A DNA stretch of 64,000 bases from CAZWCE01 sp964632505 (GCA_964632505.1 CAZWCE010000010.1:99883-163882), one strand, 5' to 3'; shown: positions 6,626-16,210, numbered from the stretch's first letter. Translations and numbers: made by a program. The notes: generated by a model not told the origin, from the sequence alone.

Positions 6626-8116
6626 TCACATCCGAACCGCTGAGGTCTGCTGCTTGACGACCCGGCGCATGAGGCTGGCCGAACAACGCTGACCGGTGAA
6701 CAACTTGAACTGGAGACATCCCTGGCCGACGAACATCTCGACCCCACTGACGACCCGGCATCCCTTCATGCGGGCATTTTTGAGCAGGAGCGTATTCTCC
6801 GGATTATAGACCGCGTCGAAAACCAGCATCCCTTCATGCAAGTGGCGTTTGGAGAACGGCGTTTCGTCGACGTTCGGATGCATGCCCACCGGCGTGCAGT
6901 TCGCCAGAATGTTGACCCGAAGACCATGACGTAGGTCCCAATCGCAGACATCGATCTCCAAAGCGTCGGCCACTTCCTTCGCATGTTTGTCTTGGGTATC
7001 GGCGATCGCCACTTTCGCACCCTGCTCGCGGAGGCCGTAGGCGAGGGCCTTGCCCGCTCCCCCCGCGCCGAGCACCAGGGCCGACTTTCCATCGATCGGG
7101 CTCTTGCCTTCCTCGTCGCGTCCGCCGAATCCCATCTCGATGGCGATGACCGCCGCGGCGTAGTCGGTATTGTAGCCCAACCGCTCGTAACCGTCGAAAA
7201 TGACGGTATTGCATGCGCCGATGGCATCGACCGCCGGATCGCGGTTCGTCAGGTAATCCATGATCGCCACCTTGTGGGGAATCGTCACACTGATGCCGGA
7301 AATCCCCAGCTCCGGAGCCACCTTCACGAACGTGTCCAAATCCTCCGGCGGAACCAGCAGCGGCAGATAAACCCGGTTCATCTTGGCTTCGGCGAAGGCG
7401 GCGTTGTGGATGTGCGGGCTGAGGCTGTGTCCCACGGGGGAGGCGATCACCCCGAAGATTTCGGTCCGCTCGTCGATCGTATCGTAACGATAAAGATCGC
7501 GCATCGTGGCGTAGTCGAGCATGCCGGGAGCGATGCGGCGCTCTTCCAGAAAGGTGGCGTAAGTGAAAGGAGCGCCGAACTTGCCGCCGAGCATCCGACT
7601 GGCCAGCCCGATCTCGTCCATGCAGATGCCGATCGTGGGAACTTCGCTGTTCTTGACCAATTGAAGCATCTTCAAAATGTCGGCGTAACCGGACGGCTTC
7701 GCCGCGATCTTGACGATGTCGGCGTCTTTTTTCGCCATCGCCGCGTGCAGCCCGTCGAGATCTTCCGGCATGCCCTTGGTGTCGTGATGGCTGATGATCC
7801 GCCGGGTCGAACCGTAACGGGGAATGCTCTGGGCGATGTCCTCCTCAAGATCGACGTAATCCACCCCCTCGGCGATCGCTGCCCGCAGAAGCCGCTGGCG
7901 GACCTCTTCCGAATGACGCCATTGGCCGCCATCTTCACGTCGCCGCGCGGTAAAGACCAGCGGGGTGGGGCGCTCCTTCAGAAGCCGAGTCAGATCGGGA
8001 TCGCGACGCAGAAAATCGATCCGGTATTCCACCAGCTCCACCCCGTCGTCGGCGAGACGCTGGTGTTCGGCGATCATCCGTTTATGGGTCCCACAGGCGA
8101 TGCTTGCACAGATCAT
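6626..8116 (-). CDS. aroDE: Bifunctional type I 3-dehydroquinate dehydratase / shikimate dehydrogenase
   Basis: The 496-residue protein is a fusion. Residues 1-210 are a type I dehydroquinase with Glu30 and Arg32 in VEYRID, His111 in SHHD, and the Schiff-base lysine Lys136 in VKIAAK. Residues 218-490 are a shikimate dehydrogenase with GHSLSPHIHN, the catalytic Lys282 in TIPHK, Asp318 in NTD, and the NADP-binding loop VLGAGGAGKA. Together they convert 3-dehydroquinate to shikimate. This domain order is known from plants, chlamydiae and planctomycetes and is one reason for the phylum guess. aroK follows after 32 bp. A good promoter candidate lies at 8259-8286. The ribosome site is weak. Confidence 0.95.
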   Translation of the reverse strand: MICASIACGTHKRMIAEHQRLADDGVELVEYRIDFLRRDPDLTRLLKERPTPLVFTARRREDGGQWRHSEEVRQRLLRAAIAEGVDYVDLEEDIAQSIPRYGSTRRIISHHDTKGMPEDLDGLHAAMAKKDADIVKIAAKPSGYADILKMLQLVKNSEVPTIGICMDEIGLASRMLGGKFGAPFTYATFLEERRIAPGMLDYATMRDLYRYDTIDERTEIFGVIASPVGHSLSPHIHNAAFAEAKMNRVYLPLLVPPEDLDTFVKVAPELGISGISVTIPHKVAIMDYLTNRDPAVDAIGACNTVIFDGYERLGYNTDYAAAVIAIEMGFGGRDEEGKSPIDGKSALVLGAGGAGKALAYGLREQGAKVAIADTQDKHAKEVADALEIDVCDWDLRHGLRVNILANCTPVGMHPNVDETPFSKRHLHEGMLVFDAVYNPENTLLLKNARMKGCRVVSGVEMFVGQGCLQFKLFTGQRCSASLMRRVVKQQTSAVRM

Positions 8117-8258
8117 GTCGTGATCACTCGTTTCTCTCTACCCGGTTCGCGTGTCGGCTCGGGAACGTCGCCGACCGGAGGTTCCCCCCCATCATTTCCA
8201 TTTTCCGTACGGCGTGGAAACCTTCCGGGGAAAATCACTGAAAATACCCGTTAAAAGT

Positions 8259-8286
8259 AATATAACTCTTATTTCAGGCATGTCCA
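8259..8286 (-). promoter_or_regulatory. Candidate sigma-70 promoter for aroDE-aroK
   Basis: On the minus strand TGGACA (8286-8281) and TATATT (8264-8259) are separated by 16 bp; each hexamer is one base off consensus. It would give a leader of about 135 nt before the aroDE ATG. Confidence 0.45.
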
Positions 8287-8339
8287 GAGATCCCCGGGAG
8301 ATGGCGGGAAGGAAGGGCCCCTCGGCGGCCGTAGAATCG

Positions 8340-10367
8340 TCAGGTCCGGTGGAACCGGCGGTCGAGCTCACGGCAGGAGAAAACGAGCATGGACGGCCGT
8401 CCGTGCGGGCAGTGGTGGATGTCGCTCACGCCTTCCGCCTCCTCCAGCAAGGAGAGCACCTCCTCGCCGTCGAGCCGGTCGCCCGCCTTGATCGCCGCCT
8501 TGCAGGCCATCGTTTGCAGCAAGGCCTCGAGGAGTTTCTCCCGATCGGGCTCCGCTTCCGCCTCCGCCAGCGGCTCGAGCAATCCACGCAAAATTTCCCC
8601 CGGTCTAACCTTACGAAAAATTGAAGGATAACTCGAAACCAGAAGTGTCGTCCCCCCGAATGGGTCGACTTTCACCCCCAATTCCAAAAGGAGTTCTCGG
8701 TGCTCCATCGCGCAGGCGATCTCCGCGGGACTCAAATCGACCGGCTCGGGCACCAGCAACTGCTGTGCCTCGATCTTGCCGGCCTCCATCCGGCGCTGGA
8801 GCTGCTCGTAGAGGATCCGCTCGTGCAATGCGTGCTGGTCGATGATCGCGACCCCCTCTTCGGTCGAAGTGACCAGATAGCGATCATGCGACTGGAAAAC
8901 CGGACGCCCCCGGTAGGCCGTCTCGGTCGTCGGGCGGGAAATCCCCTCTCGCGGCTCCGAGGAAGGAACTTCCGCGGCCTCCTCCGGCGAAGCGACCTGC
9001 CGGGCCGCTTCGAGAAATTCGGCGTTGGGATCCTCGCCGGAAGGCCCCCGTTTGCGAGGACCGGACACCGGCGCGATCGAGTGCATCCGAAGGGGAGAAG
9101 AACCCGAGAGACCTTCTTCTCGGCTCGCACGCCGCTCGACCGGCCGCACCTTCTCCGAGGCGCCGAACAGACCGGTGTGCCGCGTGACCGACTCCGACCC
9201 GCCCGACTCCTTGCCGGTGCCCTCCTCGAGTTTTCCCTTCGCCCAAGCGACCACTTCTTGGCGAATCGCCTCGCTCCGATCCTGGTGATGGGCCGAGCGG
9301 GGATCCCGCGCCTTGTCCGCATCAAGCCAAGGGGCCGCCGGCTCCTTTTCCGACGATGCCCCCGGCCGGGCAGTCAGATCGCTCGTCAGGAAACGATCCC
9401 GGATCGCACCGAGCAGTTGCCGGTAAAGCTGACCGCCGTCGAGAAAGCGAACCTCCATCTTCGTCGGATGCACGTTCACGTCGACCACCTCCGGCGGCAT
9501 CTCCAGGTGCAAAAAGGCGATCGGGTAACGCCCGGTGGTCATCAGGCCGCGATAGGCTTCACTCAGCGCATGTTGCAGCGCCCGATCTCGAATACTGCGG
9601 CCGTTCAAGAAGAGATACTGCATCCGATTGTTGCTGCGGCTCTGACTCGGATGGGCCACCATGCCCCGGAGCACCACTTCGCCGTGCCGACTCTCGACCG
9701 GAAGCAGGCTCTCGGCCAAGGAACGTCCCGCGATGCCGGCGATGCGTTCGACCATCGACTGTCCCGAGGGCAACTCCAGCAGGGTCCGGCCGTTGTGTTG
9801 GAAGGTGAAATGCACTTCCGGGTGCGGGATCGCCAACCGGTGGACCGCCTCGGTCACATGGCTCAACTCCGTCTGTATCGAGCGGAGATATTTCTTGCGA
9901 ACCGGGGTGTTGAAGAAGAGATTCCGGACCTCGATCGTCGTGCCGACCGGCCCCCCCGACGGCTGACGACGGACCACCTCGCCCCCCTCGCATTGGAGCA
10001 GGCACCCTTCGGGGGACTCGGCCGTGCGGCTGGTGATCCGCGCGTGACTGACCTCCACGACCGAGGCGAGGGCTTCGCCGCGAAAGCCGAGCGTGGCGAC
10101 GCGGAACAGATCATCCACCCCGGCGATCTTGCTGGTCGCATGCGGGGCGATCGCCAGCTCCATCTCGTCGGGGGCGATGCCGCTGCCGTTGTCGACGATG
10201 CGGATCAATTCGGTGCCGCCCTTCTCAATGGCGATGTCGATTCGCGTGGCACCGGCGTCCAGCGCGTTCTCCACCAGCTCCTTCACCACGCTCGCGGGTC
10301 GCTCAATCACCTCGCCGGCGGCGATCTTGTTGATCATACTCTTCGACAAAGGTCGTATCGTTGGCAT
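8340..10367 (-). CDS. mutL: DNA mismatch repair protein MutL, endonuclease type
   Basis: A 675-residue MutL. The N-terminal GHKL ATPase shows ELVENALDAGAT, DNGSGI, HATSKI and TLGFRGEAL. A variable linker covers about 330-480. The C-terminal dimerisation domain has DQHALHERILYE (510-521), matching DQHA-x2-E-x4-E, plus ACKAAIKAG (621-629) and CPHGRP (653-658). These are the metal-site motifs of nicking MutL proteins, so repair here should not depend on MutH and Dam methylation. Start 10367 is preferred because GAGGAA precedes it and the family begins near this point; an upstream ATG at 10394 adds nine residues and lacks a ribosome site. The DUF2007 gene ends 30 bp upstream. Confidence 0.95.
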   Translation of the reverse strand: MPTIRPLSKSMINKIAAGEVIERPASVVKELVENALDAGATRIDIAIEKGGTELIRIVDNGSGIAPDEMELAIAPHATSKIAGVDDLFRVATLGFRGEALASVVEVSHARITSRTAESPEGCLLQCEGGEVVRRQPSGGPVGTTIEVRNLFFNTPVRKKYLRSIQTELSHVTEAVHRLAIPHPEVHFTFQHNGRTLLELPSGQSMVERIAGIAGRSLAESLLPVESRHGEVVLRGMVAHPSQSRSNNRMQYLFLNGRSIRDRALQHALSEAYRGLMTTGRYPIAFLHLEMPPEVVDVNVHPTKMEVRFLDGGQLYRQLLGAIRDRFLTSDLTARPGASSEKEPAAPWLDADKARDPRSAHHQDRSEAIRQEVVAWAKGKLEEGTGKESGGSESVTRHTGLFGASEKVRPVERRASREEGLSGSSPLRMHSIAPVSGPRKRGPSGEDPNAEFLEAARQVASPEEAAEVPSSEPREGISRPTTETAYRGRPVFQSHDRYLVTSTEEGVAIIDQHALHERILYEQLQRRMEAGKIEAQQLLVPEPVDLSPAEIACAMEHRELLLELGVKVDPFGGTTLLVSSYPSIFRKVRPGEILRGLLEPLAEAEAEPDREKLLEALLQTMACKAAIKAGDRLDGEEVLSLLEEAEGVSDIHHCPHGRPSMLVFSCRELDRRFHRT

Positions 10368-10397
10368 TCCGTTCCTCTGATTCCCGGCATCCATGAA

Positions 10398-11093
10398 CTA
10401 TAGGGGAATGGTCACATCCTCATGAAGGAGTCGTTGATCTTCTCCCGGCTTGATGGGATCGGGGAAAAGGAGTGAGTCGGCGAGGGACCATACTCCCATC
10501 AACAGGGTGAACGCAAATATCACGGTGATCGCGCATCCGATCAATGACGGAATCACCGCCCAGTAGAGTCGCCGCTTTCCGGAAAGCGAGAGAGGATACT
10601 CCCACGCCCGAAACCACTGGTAAACGGCCACAATCGCAAGCGGAGGAAAAAAGATCATTCCGAAGAGGGAAGCATACCAAGCTCTTCGAGCCAGGGCGTC
10701 GCCCTCGATTTGGAGATCTTCTCGGTCGCGTTCCTCCTCGTCCTCCGTCGGGTCCTCTTCCTCGTCGAAAGACATCTCTTGGAAGGGGTGCGGCGGGGGA
10801 GTCTCAATGAGCGCCGCGGCCCGGTCAGCTTGCTCCCGCGGCACCATCAACTTGATGCCTCCGGTGGCGTTGTTGTAGTGCCAGAAGAGCGTGCCCATCA
10901 TGTCCCCCTCGACGAACACGGATATTCCCTGTTCCCGCAATACCGAAGCCATGTGCTGGGCTTGGTACTCGTGCCAGTAGGAGGCCACCTGCACCAGTTC
11001 GGCGGCGTCTCCCTTCTCGGGCGCGGAGGGGAGGTCCGGCGGGGAGTTTTCGCCCGCCTCCTTCCGGCCGGGGTGCTTCGAGGGATGTTCCAC
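10398..11093 (-). CDS. DUF2007-domain membrane protein
   Basis: A 231-residue protein. Residues 30-95 resemble the DUF2007 'putative signal transducing protein' module (LVQVASYWHEYQAQ, VLREQGISVFVEG, GGIKLMVPREQADRAAALI), a small ferredoxin-like fold of unknown role. A highly acidic linker (about 105-130) and two hydrophobic helices (about 145-165 and 185-210) follow, so the DUF2007 part is probably cytoplasmic and membrane-tethered. The start is GTG at 11093, preceded by AGGAAG. The longer open frame overlaps the regulator gene and is a shadow. The gene lies between mutL (30 bp) and the sigma-54 regulator (49 bp), all on one strand. Function is not known. Confidence 0.7.
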   Translation of the reverse strand: MEHPSKHPGRKEAGENSPPDLPSAPEKGDAAELVQVASYWHEYQAQHMASVLREQGISVFVEGDMMGTLFWHYNNATGGIKLMVPREQADRAAALIETPPPHPFQEMSFDEEEDPTEDEEERDREDLQIEGDALARRAWYASLFGMIFFPPLAIVAVYQWFRAWEYPLSLSGKRRLYWAVIPSLIGCAITVIFAFTLLMGVWSLADSLLFPDPIKPGEDQRLLHEDVTIPL

Positions 11094-11142
11094 GAGAGAC
11101 TTCCTATCGGTTCCAACAGGAGCGGCGTATCCGAGGCGTTTT

Positions 11143-12585
11143 TTAGGTGAGTTCGTATTCCTTGATTTTCCGGTACAGGGTCCTCTCGCCGATGCCGAGC
11201 ATCTTGGCCGCCTCTTCGCGGTTGCCGGAAGCAGCCTGGAGGGTCTCGGCAATGAACAGGCGTTCCACTTCGGCCATCGGCTTGCCGACCAGCCGCGCGA
11301 GTGTCGCCCCGGCGGTCGGTTCGGCCACCTCGTCGCGTTCGGTCATCTCCTCCGGGAGATCGTCCACGTCGAGCAGTTCGTCGAAGTCGACCACCACCAT
11401 GCTCTCGATCGCGTTTCGGAGCTGCCGCACGTTCCCCGGCCAGTCGTAGGCGAACAGGCGACGCCGCGCCTCCTGGGTCACTCCCTTGATCTTCTTGCCG
11501 TGTTTCTTGCTGAACATCTTCAGAAAGTGGTCGATCAACACCGGAATGTCGCTGCTCCGCTGGCGGAGATTCGGAATCCGGATCGTCACCACCTTGAGCC
11601 GGTGGTACAGGTCCCGCCGGAACGAACCCGACTCGAGCGACTCCTTCAGGTCGCGGTTGGTCGCCGAAATGAGCCGCACGTTGACCTTGATCGAGTCGTT
11701 CGAACCGACCCGGGTGATCTCGCCGTTCTCCAACACCCGCAACAGCTTGATCTGCGTCGCCATCGGCATGTCGCCGACCTCGTCGAGGAAGAGGGTCCCG
11801 CCGTTGGCGTATTCGAACTTGCCGACGCGGTCGGAGGTGGCGTCGGTGAAGGCGCCTTTGACGTGCCCGAACAACTCGCTCTCGAGGATGTTCTCGCTCA
11901 GCGCCGCGCAATTCAACGCGACAAACGGCTTGCTCTTGCGGGGACTGTTCTGGTGCAGCGCCTGGGCGACCAGCTCCTTGCCGGTGCCCGTCTCTCCCTG
12001 GATCAACACCGCCGCGTCGGTCGGGGCGATTCGCTTGAGTCGCTCCACCAGCGAGTGCATCTGCGGGCTGTTGCCGATGACCCCCTCGAAACCGAAACGC
12101 TCATCGAGCCGGCGCTGCAACTCCAGGTTGATCCGGCGGAGCCGCGTGCTCTCGGCCGCCCGCTGGACGGCCACCCGAAACTCCTTCATATTCAGCGGCT
12201 TGACCAGGTAGTTGAACGCCCCCTGCCGCATCGACTCGACCGCCACGTTCACCGAACCGGGGCCGTCGACCTTGCCGGTCATCATGATCACTTCCGTTTC
12301 GGGAGCCATCTCCTTGGAAGCCTTGAGGATGTGGATGCCGCTCTCCGGCTTCTCCAGCTTCATGTCGGTCACGATCACATCGAACAGTCGCGAGGGCAAC
12401 AGTTCCATCGCCTCCGATTCGGTCCCGGCGATCCGGCACTCCGCTTCGAGCGCCTCGAGCGTCTCGGCGAGCGTTTCGGCCAGCGCCCGGTCGTCGTCGA
12501 CCAGCAGTACCTGAAGCGGATGGTCCTCGATCTGTTGGGCGAGCTTTTCCTTTTCCCGGGCTTCCTTCGATTTGGTGGATGTCAT
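11143..12585 (-). CDS. NtrC-family sigma-54-dependent response regulator
   Basis: The 480-residue protein has a receiver domain with phosphoacceptor Asp74 (VIVTDMKL), an AAA+ domain with Walker A GETGTGKE (197-204), Walker B in GGTLFLDEVGD, and a C-terminal Fis-type helix-turn-helix (EEAAKMLGIGERTLYRKIKE). It should activate sigma-54 promoters when phosphorylated. The sigma-54 contact loop reads GAFTDA (244-249) instead of GAFTGA; the key Phe-Thr pair is kept and the GAFTDA variant is, to my knowledge, widespread. Start 12585 is favoured by AAGGT six bases upstream. The histidine kinase gene lies 174 bp upstream on the same strand and is the obvious partner. No rpoN is in the window. Confidence 0.93.
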   Translation of the reverse strand: MTSTKSKEAREKEKLAQQIEDHPLQVLLVDDDRALAETLAETLEALEAECRIAGTESEAMELLPSRLFDVIVTDMKLEKPESGIHILKASKEMAPETEVIMMTGKVDGPGSVNVAVESMRQGAFNYLVKPLNMKEFRVAVQRAAESTRLRRINLELQRRLDERFGFEGVIGNSPQMHSLVERLKRIAPTDAAVLIQGETGTGKELVAQALHQNSPRKSKPFVALNCAALSENILESELFGHVKGAFTDATSDRVGKFEYANGGTLFLDEVGDMPMATQIKLLRVLENGEITRVGSNDSIKVNVRLISATNRDLKESLESGSFRRDLYHRLKVVTIRIPNLRQRSSDIPVLIDHFLKMFSKKHGKKIKGVTQEARRRLFAYDWPGNVRQLRNAIESMVVVDFDELLDVDDLPEEMTERDEVAEPTAGATLARLVGKPMAEVERLFIAETLQAASGNREEAAKMLGIGERTLYRKIKEYELT

Positions 12586-12759
12586 CCGGTTACCTTGCAT
12601 GGAACGTGAGGAAATAATCGAAAGCGATCGGAGCCCCTTCAGGAAAAGACGAGGGAGCGTCCACCGCGCTGGGCACTTGGAAAGACCGCCGGAAGCGGGA
12701 GCACAGAGTCCGGTTCATGACGTGCGATTATAAGGGCAAACATGGACGCGGGAAAGCAC

Positions 12760-13545
12760 TCACTCCGATGTCTCGGGAGGTTCCGGCGTTTCCGACGCCT
12801 CGGATGTTTCGCCGGCAAGGCGGGCCAAACTCGGCAAAACCAAGGTGAATTGGGTTCCTTGCCCCGGCTCGCTTTGCAGAAGGATCCGCCCGCCGTGGGC
12901 CTCGATGATCTTCCGGACCGTCGGAAGCCCAAGCCCCGAGCCCCCCTGCTTGGTCGAAAAGAACGGGTCGAAGATGTGTTCCTGCACCTTCGGATCGATC
13001 CCCTCGCCGGTATCGATCAGGTCGATCGCCACCCAATCCTTGGCCAATCGGGTCCGGACCGCTAATTCGCCTCCGTCGGGCATCGCCTGCTGGGCGTTGA
13101 GCACCAGGTTCAGCAGCGCCCGGTGGAACGACTTCCGATCCAAGAGCACCGAGGGCAGATCGCTCGCGAAGAACTCGATCACCTCGATGCCGTTCTCCTC
13201 GGCCTGGGGGCGGAAAAAATCGAGAACTTCCCGCAAAATGCCGTTCGGATCGGTCGGTTCGAGCTGATGCTTATGCGCCCGGGCGAAGTTGAGAAAATCG
13301 TTCAACAGCTCGTCGAGTCGGGCACATTCCTGCTGCATCACCTGGATTTTCCGGAGCGAGCGTCGTTCCTTCGGGGTCTCGGGCGATTCGAACTCCTCGG
13401 CCAGAAGCTCCATATTCAGGCGGATCGTCGAGAGAGGGTTCTTGATCTCATGAGCCAATCCGCCGGCGAGCTGCGCAATTTCGGTGTACTGCTCGATGAG
13501 CTTCTGCTGGATCTCCTCGTGGGTTTTCTCGGATGGTGACGACAT
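12760..13545 (-). CDS. Soluble NtrB-like sensor histidine kinase
   Basis: This 261-residue kinase is little more than the transmitter core. The HisKA helix has His32 in GGLAHEIKNPLS; the N box is NLVLNAQQAM; the G1 box is DTGEGID; the F box is FDPFFSTK; and the G2 box is GGSGLGL. There is no membrane helix and no PAS or GAF domain, only about 20 residues before the HisKA helix, so the input must come from another protein or from within the cytoplasm. A Pro/Glu/Ser-rich tail follows the ATPase. It precedes the NtrC-type regulator on the same strand and presumably phosphorylates it. The ATG at 13545 has no clear ribosome site. Confidence 0.9.
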   Translation of the reverse strand: MSSPSEKTHEEIQQKLIEQYTEIAQLAGGLAHEIKNPLSTIRLNMELLAEEFESPETPKERRSLRKIQVMQQECARLDELLNDFLNFARAHKHQLEPTDPNGILREVLDFFRPQAEENGIEVIEFFASDLPSVLLDRKSFHRALLNLVLNAQQAMPDGGELAVRTRLAKDWVAIDLIDTGEGIDPKVQEHIFDPFFSTKQGGSGLGLPTVRKIIEAHGGRILLQSEPGQGTQFTLVLPSLARLAGETSEASETPEPPETSE

Positions 13546-13660
13546 GCGGCGGTGTTTCTTGCGGCGGATTTCTCATCCCCCAAAAACGGGAAGAAGCCGT
13601 CGGTCCAATGAATTGATGCTCCACGGGGGAAGTCGCCCCGAGGAGCATGAGCGAGCCGGC

Positions 13661-15781
13661 TCACTCCTGAGAATCATCGTTCTCGTGCATGGCCGCCCGA
13701 CGACTGAGCTTGACCCGATCCTGGTCGTCCACGGCAATCACCTTGACCTCCATCTGATCGCCCACTTTGCAGATATCGTTGACATTGCTGACGTAATCGT
13801 CGGAGAGCTCGCTGATGTGGCAAAGTCCGTCGCGACCGGGGAGGATTTCGACAAACGCGCCGAAATCCTTCACACTGGTGACCTGGCCCTGATAGATTCT
13901 CCCGACCTCGACCGACGCGGTCAGATTCTGGACCTGATCGAGAGCCGCCTGGGCGCTCGTTTCGTCGTGCGAGGCGATGATGACGGTTCCGTCGTCCTCG
14001 ATATCGATCGACGCCCCGGTCTCTTCCTGGATCGCACGGATCGTCTTCCCGCCCGGTCCGATGACCAGACCGATCTTGTCGGGGGAAATCTGGATGCGGA
14101 ACAACCGCGGCGCCCAGGAGGAGATATCCTCGGCCGGACGGGGAATCGCGGTGAGCATGTTCCGAAGGATTTCGATCCTCGCTTCGCGCGATTGCTGGAG
14201 CGTCGCCTCGATGATCTCGCTGCTGATCCCGTGGATTTTCAGATCGAGCTGGATACCGGTGATGCCGTTCTGGGTCCCGGCGATCTTGAAGTCCATGTCG
14301 CCGAAGTGGTCTTCGTCGCCCACGATGTCGGTGAGCAGGACCCACTTCTCATCTTCCTGGACGAGTCCGACGGAGATCCCCGCGACCGGGTTGGTGATCG
14401 GCACGCCGGCGGCCATCAAGCCGAGGGTCGCCCCGCAGACGGAGGCCATCGAGCTGCTCCCGTTCGATTCGAGGATATCGCTGATGATACGAATGGTGTA
14501 CGGAAAATCTTCCGGGTCGGGGAGTACCGGCTTCACACTCCGCTCGGCGAGGGCACCGTGTCCGAATTCCCGGCGACCGGGGCCGCGAATGGGACGACAC
14601 TCACCCACCGAAAACGGGGGGAAGTTGTAATCGAGCATGAACTTTTTGGCGTATTCATCGAACAATCCGTCGACACGCTGCTCGTCGCGGGAGGTGCCGA
14701 GGGTGACGGTCACCAACGCCTGGGTTTCGCCCCGCTGGAAGACCGCCGAGCCGTGGACACGCGGGAGCACGTCGATACGGCACTCGATGTCGCGGACGTC
14801 CTTCATGCCGCGGCCGTCCTGCCGCGTGCCGGAGAGGATCATGTCGCGGGCGACCTTCTCTTCGAGATCATGCCAGGCCAGCCCGAAATGTTCCGCATCG
14901 TAAGGCGTCTCCACTTCGGGAGTCGACTCGCCCTCGACCGGTTCCGGAAAGAACTCGTTTTTCGCTTTCTCCCGGACCTCGCTGCAGGCCTCTTGACGGG
15001 CGAGCTTGCCTTCGGTGCGCTTCGCCTCGGCGAACGGTTCGTAATACTTCTCCTTGAGAGAATCGAAAAGGCCTTCGTAGGTGACCGGCGTGAATTCCAT
15101 CTTTTTCGGTTGCGCCTTCTCGATCAACTCCTCCTGGAGTTCGGTCAGCGTCTTGATATGCCCATGGGCCTGGTTGATCGCCTCGAACATGATGTCTTCC
15201 GACATTTCCCGGGCGAACCCCTCGATCATCAGGACCGATTCCTTGTTTCCCGAGACGATCAAGTCGAGATCGCTGAACTCCAACTGATCGTAGGCGGGGA
15301 ACGGCACGAACTGGCCGTCGATATACCCCATGCGCACCGAGGCGAGAGGTCCGGCGAAGGGCATCGGAGAAATGGAAAGGGCCGCGGAGGCACCGTTCAT
15401 GGCGAGGATGTCGGGGTCGTAGATGCGGTCGCTGGCCAATACATGGGCGATGACCTGCACCTCGTCGAAGAAGCCTTTGGGGAAGAGGGGCCGGATCGGC
15501 CGATCGATCAGTCGTGAAGTGAGCACTTCCTTGAGGGTCGGGCGTCCTTCTCGCTTGATGAATCCGCCGGGGAATTTCCCCGCCGCGGCCACCCGTTCCC
15601 GATAATCACACGTCAGAGGGAAAAAGTCGATTCCCGGTCGAGGCGGGCCGGTGGTGGTGGCGATCAGCACCACGGTCTCCCCGTATCCAACCAGACAACT
15701 CGACGTCGCCTGCTTCGCCAACTCTCCTGTTTCCATCCAAAAGGTACTGTCGCCGATGTTTCTTTCAACTCGAATTTTCAA
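13661..15781 (-). CDS. pnp: Polyribonucleotide nucleotidyltransferase (PNPase)
   Basis: A 706-residue phosphorolytic exoribonuclease of the degradosome type. It has two RNase PH-like halves (ETGELAKQATSS..., then DMILSGTRQDGRGMKDVR...), the catalytic region GDEDHFGDMDFKIAGT, a KH domain (KIGLVIGPGGKTIRAIQEE) and a C-terminal S1 domain (GRIYQGQVTSVKDFGAFVEI). I place the start at TTG 15781 because AGGA lies six bases upstream and the resulting length fits the family (E. coli 711). A longer frame from GTG 15913 has no ribosome site. rpsO lies upstream on the same strand, the classical rpsO-pnp order, but 429 bp away. Confidence 0.95.
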   Translation of the reverse strand: MKIRVERNIGDSTFWMETGELAKQATSSCLVGYGETVVLIATTTGPPRPGIDFFPLTCDYRERVAAAGKFPGGFIKREGRPTLKEVLTSRLIDRPIRPLFPKGFFDEVQVIAHVLASDRIYDPDILAMNGASAALSISPMPFAGPLASVRMGYIDGQFVPFPAYDQLEFSDLDLIVSGNKESVLMIEGFAREMSEDIMFEAINQAHGHIKTLTELQEELIEKAQPKKMEFTPVTYEGLFDSLKEKYYEPFAEAKRTEGKLARQEACSEVREKAKNEFFPEPVEGESTPEVETPYDAEHFGLAWHDLEEKVARDMILSGTRQDGRGMKDVRDIECRIDVLPRVHGSAVFQRGETQALVTVTLGTSRDEQRVDGLFDEYAKKFMLDYNFPPFSVGECRPIRGPGRREFGHGALAERSVKPVLPDPEDFPYTIRIISDILESNGSSSMASVCGATLGLMAAGVPITNPVAGISVGLVQEDEKWVLLTDIVGDEDHFGDMDFKIAGTQNGITGIQLDLKIHGISSEIIEATLQQSREARIEILRNMLTAIPRPAEDISSWAPRLFRIQISPDKIGLVIGPGGKTIRAIQEETGASIDIEDDGTVIIASHDETSAQAALDQVQNLTASVEVGRIYQGQVTSVKDFGAFVEILPGRDGLCHISELSDDYVSNVNDICKVGDQMEVKVIAVDDQDRVKLSRRAAMHENDDSQE

Positions 15782-16210
15782 TGTATTTCCTGCCTTCACT
15801 GTATGCGTTGTCCTGCCTGACACGCGAATCCCGCTCCTCGAAACGTTGGATATGGCGAGTGACTCATTTCGGAGCCCCGATGGAACAAAATTCTTGCCGG
15901 ATTCACCAGACACCCGACTCCGGCGCTGTCATGAAAATTGCCCATCGTCGGCCGATCTCGCGTGCGTCGGGAACGAACCTCTTCATTCCTCTCGAGCCGA
16001 ACGGGACCGCCGAGACCGCGAAAGCTCTTCGCATCTCAATGCATAACAACTCGTTTCTCGATTTTCCTTTTTTTCCAACACCAATATGCCAACAACATCG
16101 ACTCAGGCTCTCCGAAAAGAGAGCCGGCCGGAGTTGGGCGAAACGTCATCACCACCACTCGACGGCCCGATCAAACGACAAGAACGTGTCTCCCCGGGAA
16201 ACGTACGAAA
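15782..16210. other. Intergenic, 429 bp, between pnp and rpsO
   Basis: Nothing codes convincingly here. It is long for an rpsO-pnp spacer and could hold the pnp promoter and leader, but I see no clear hexamer pair or hairpin with a T-run. Confidence 0.4.

Noticed and set aside
13484..15517. Plus-strand frame of 677 codons opposite pnp
   Set aside because: Antisense shadow of PNPase, which has every expected domain. No ribosome site or recognisable fold.
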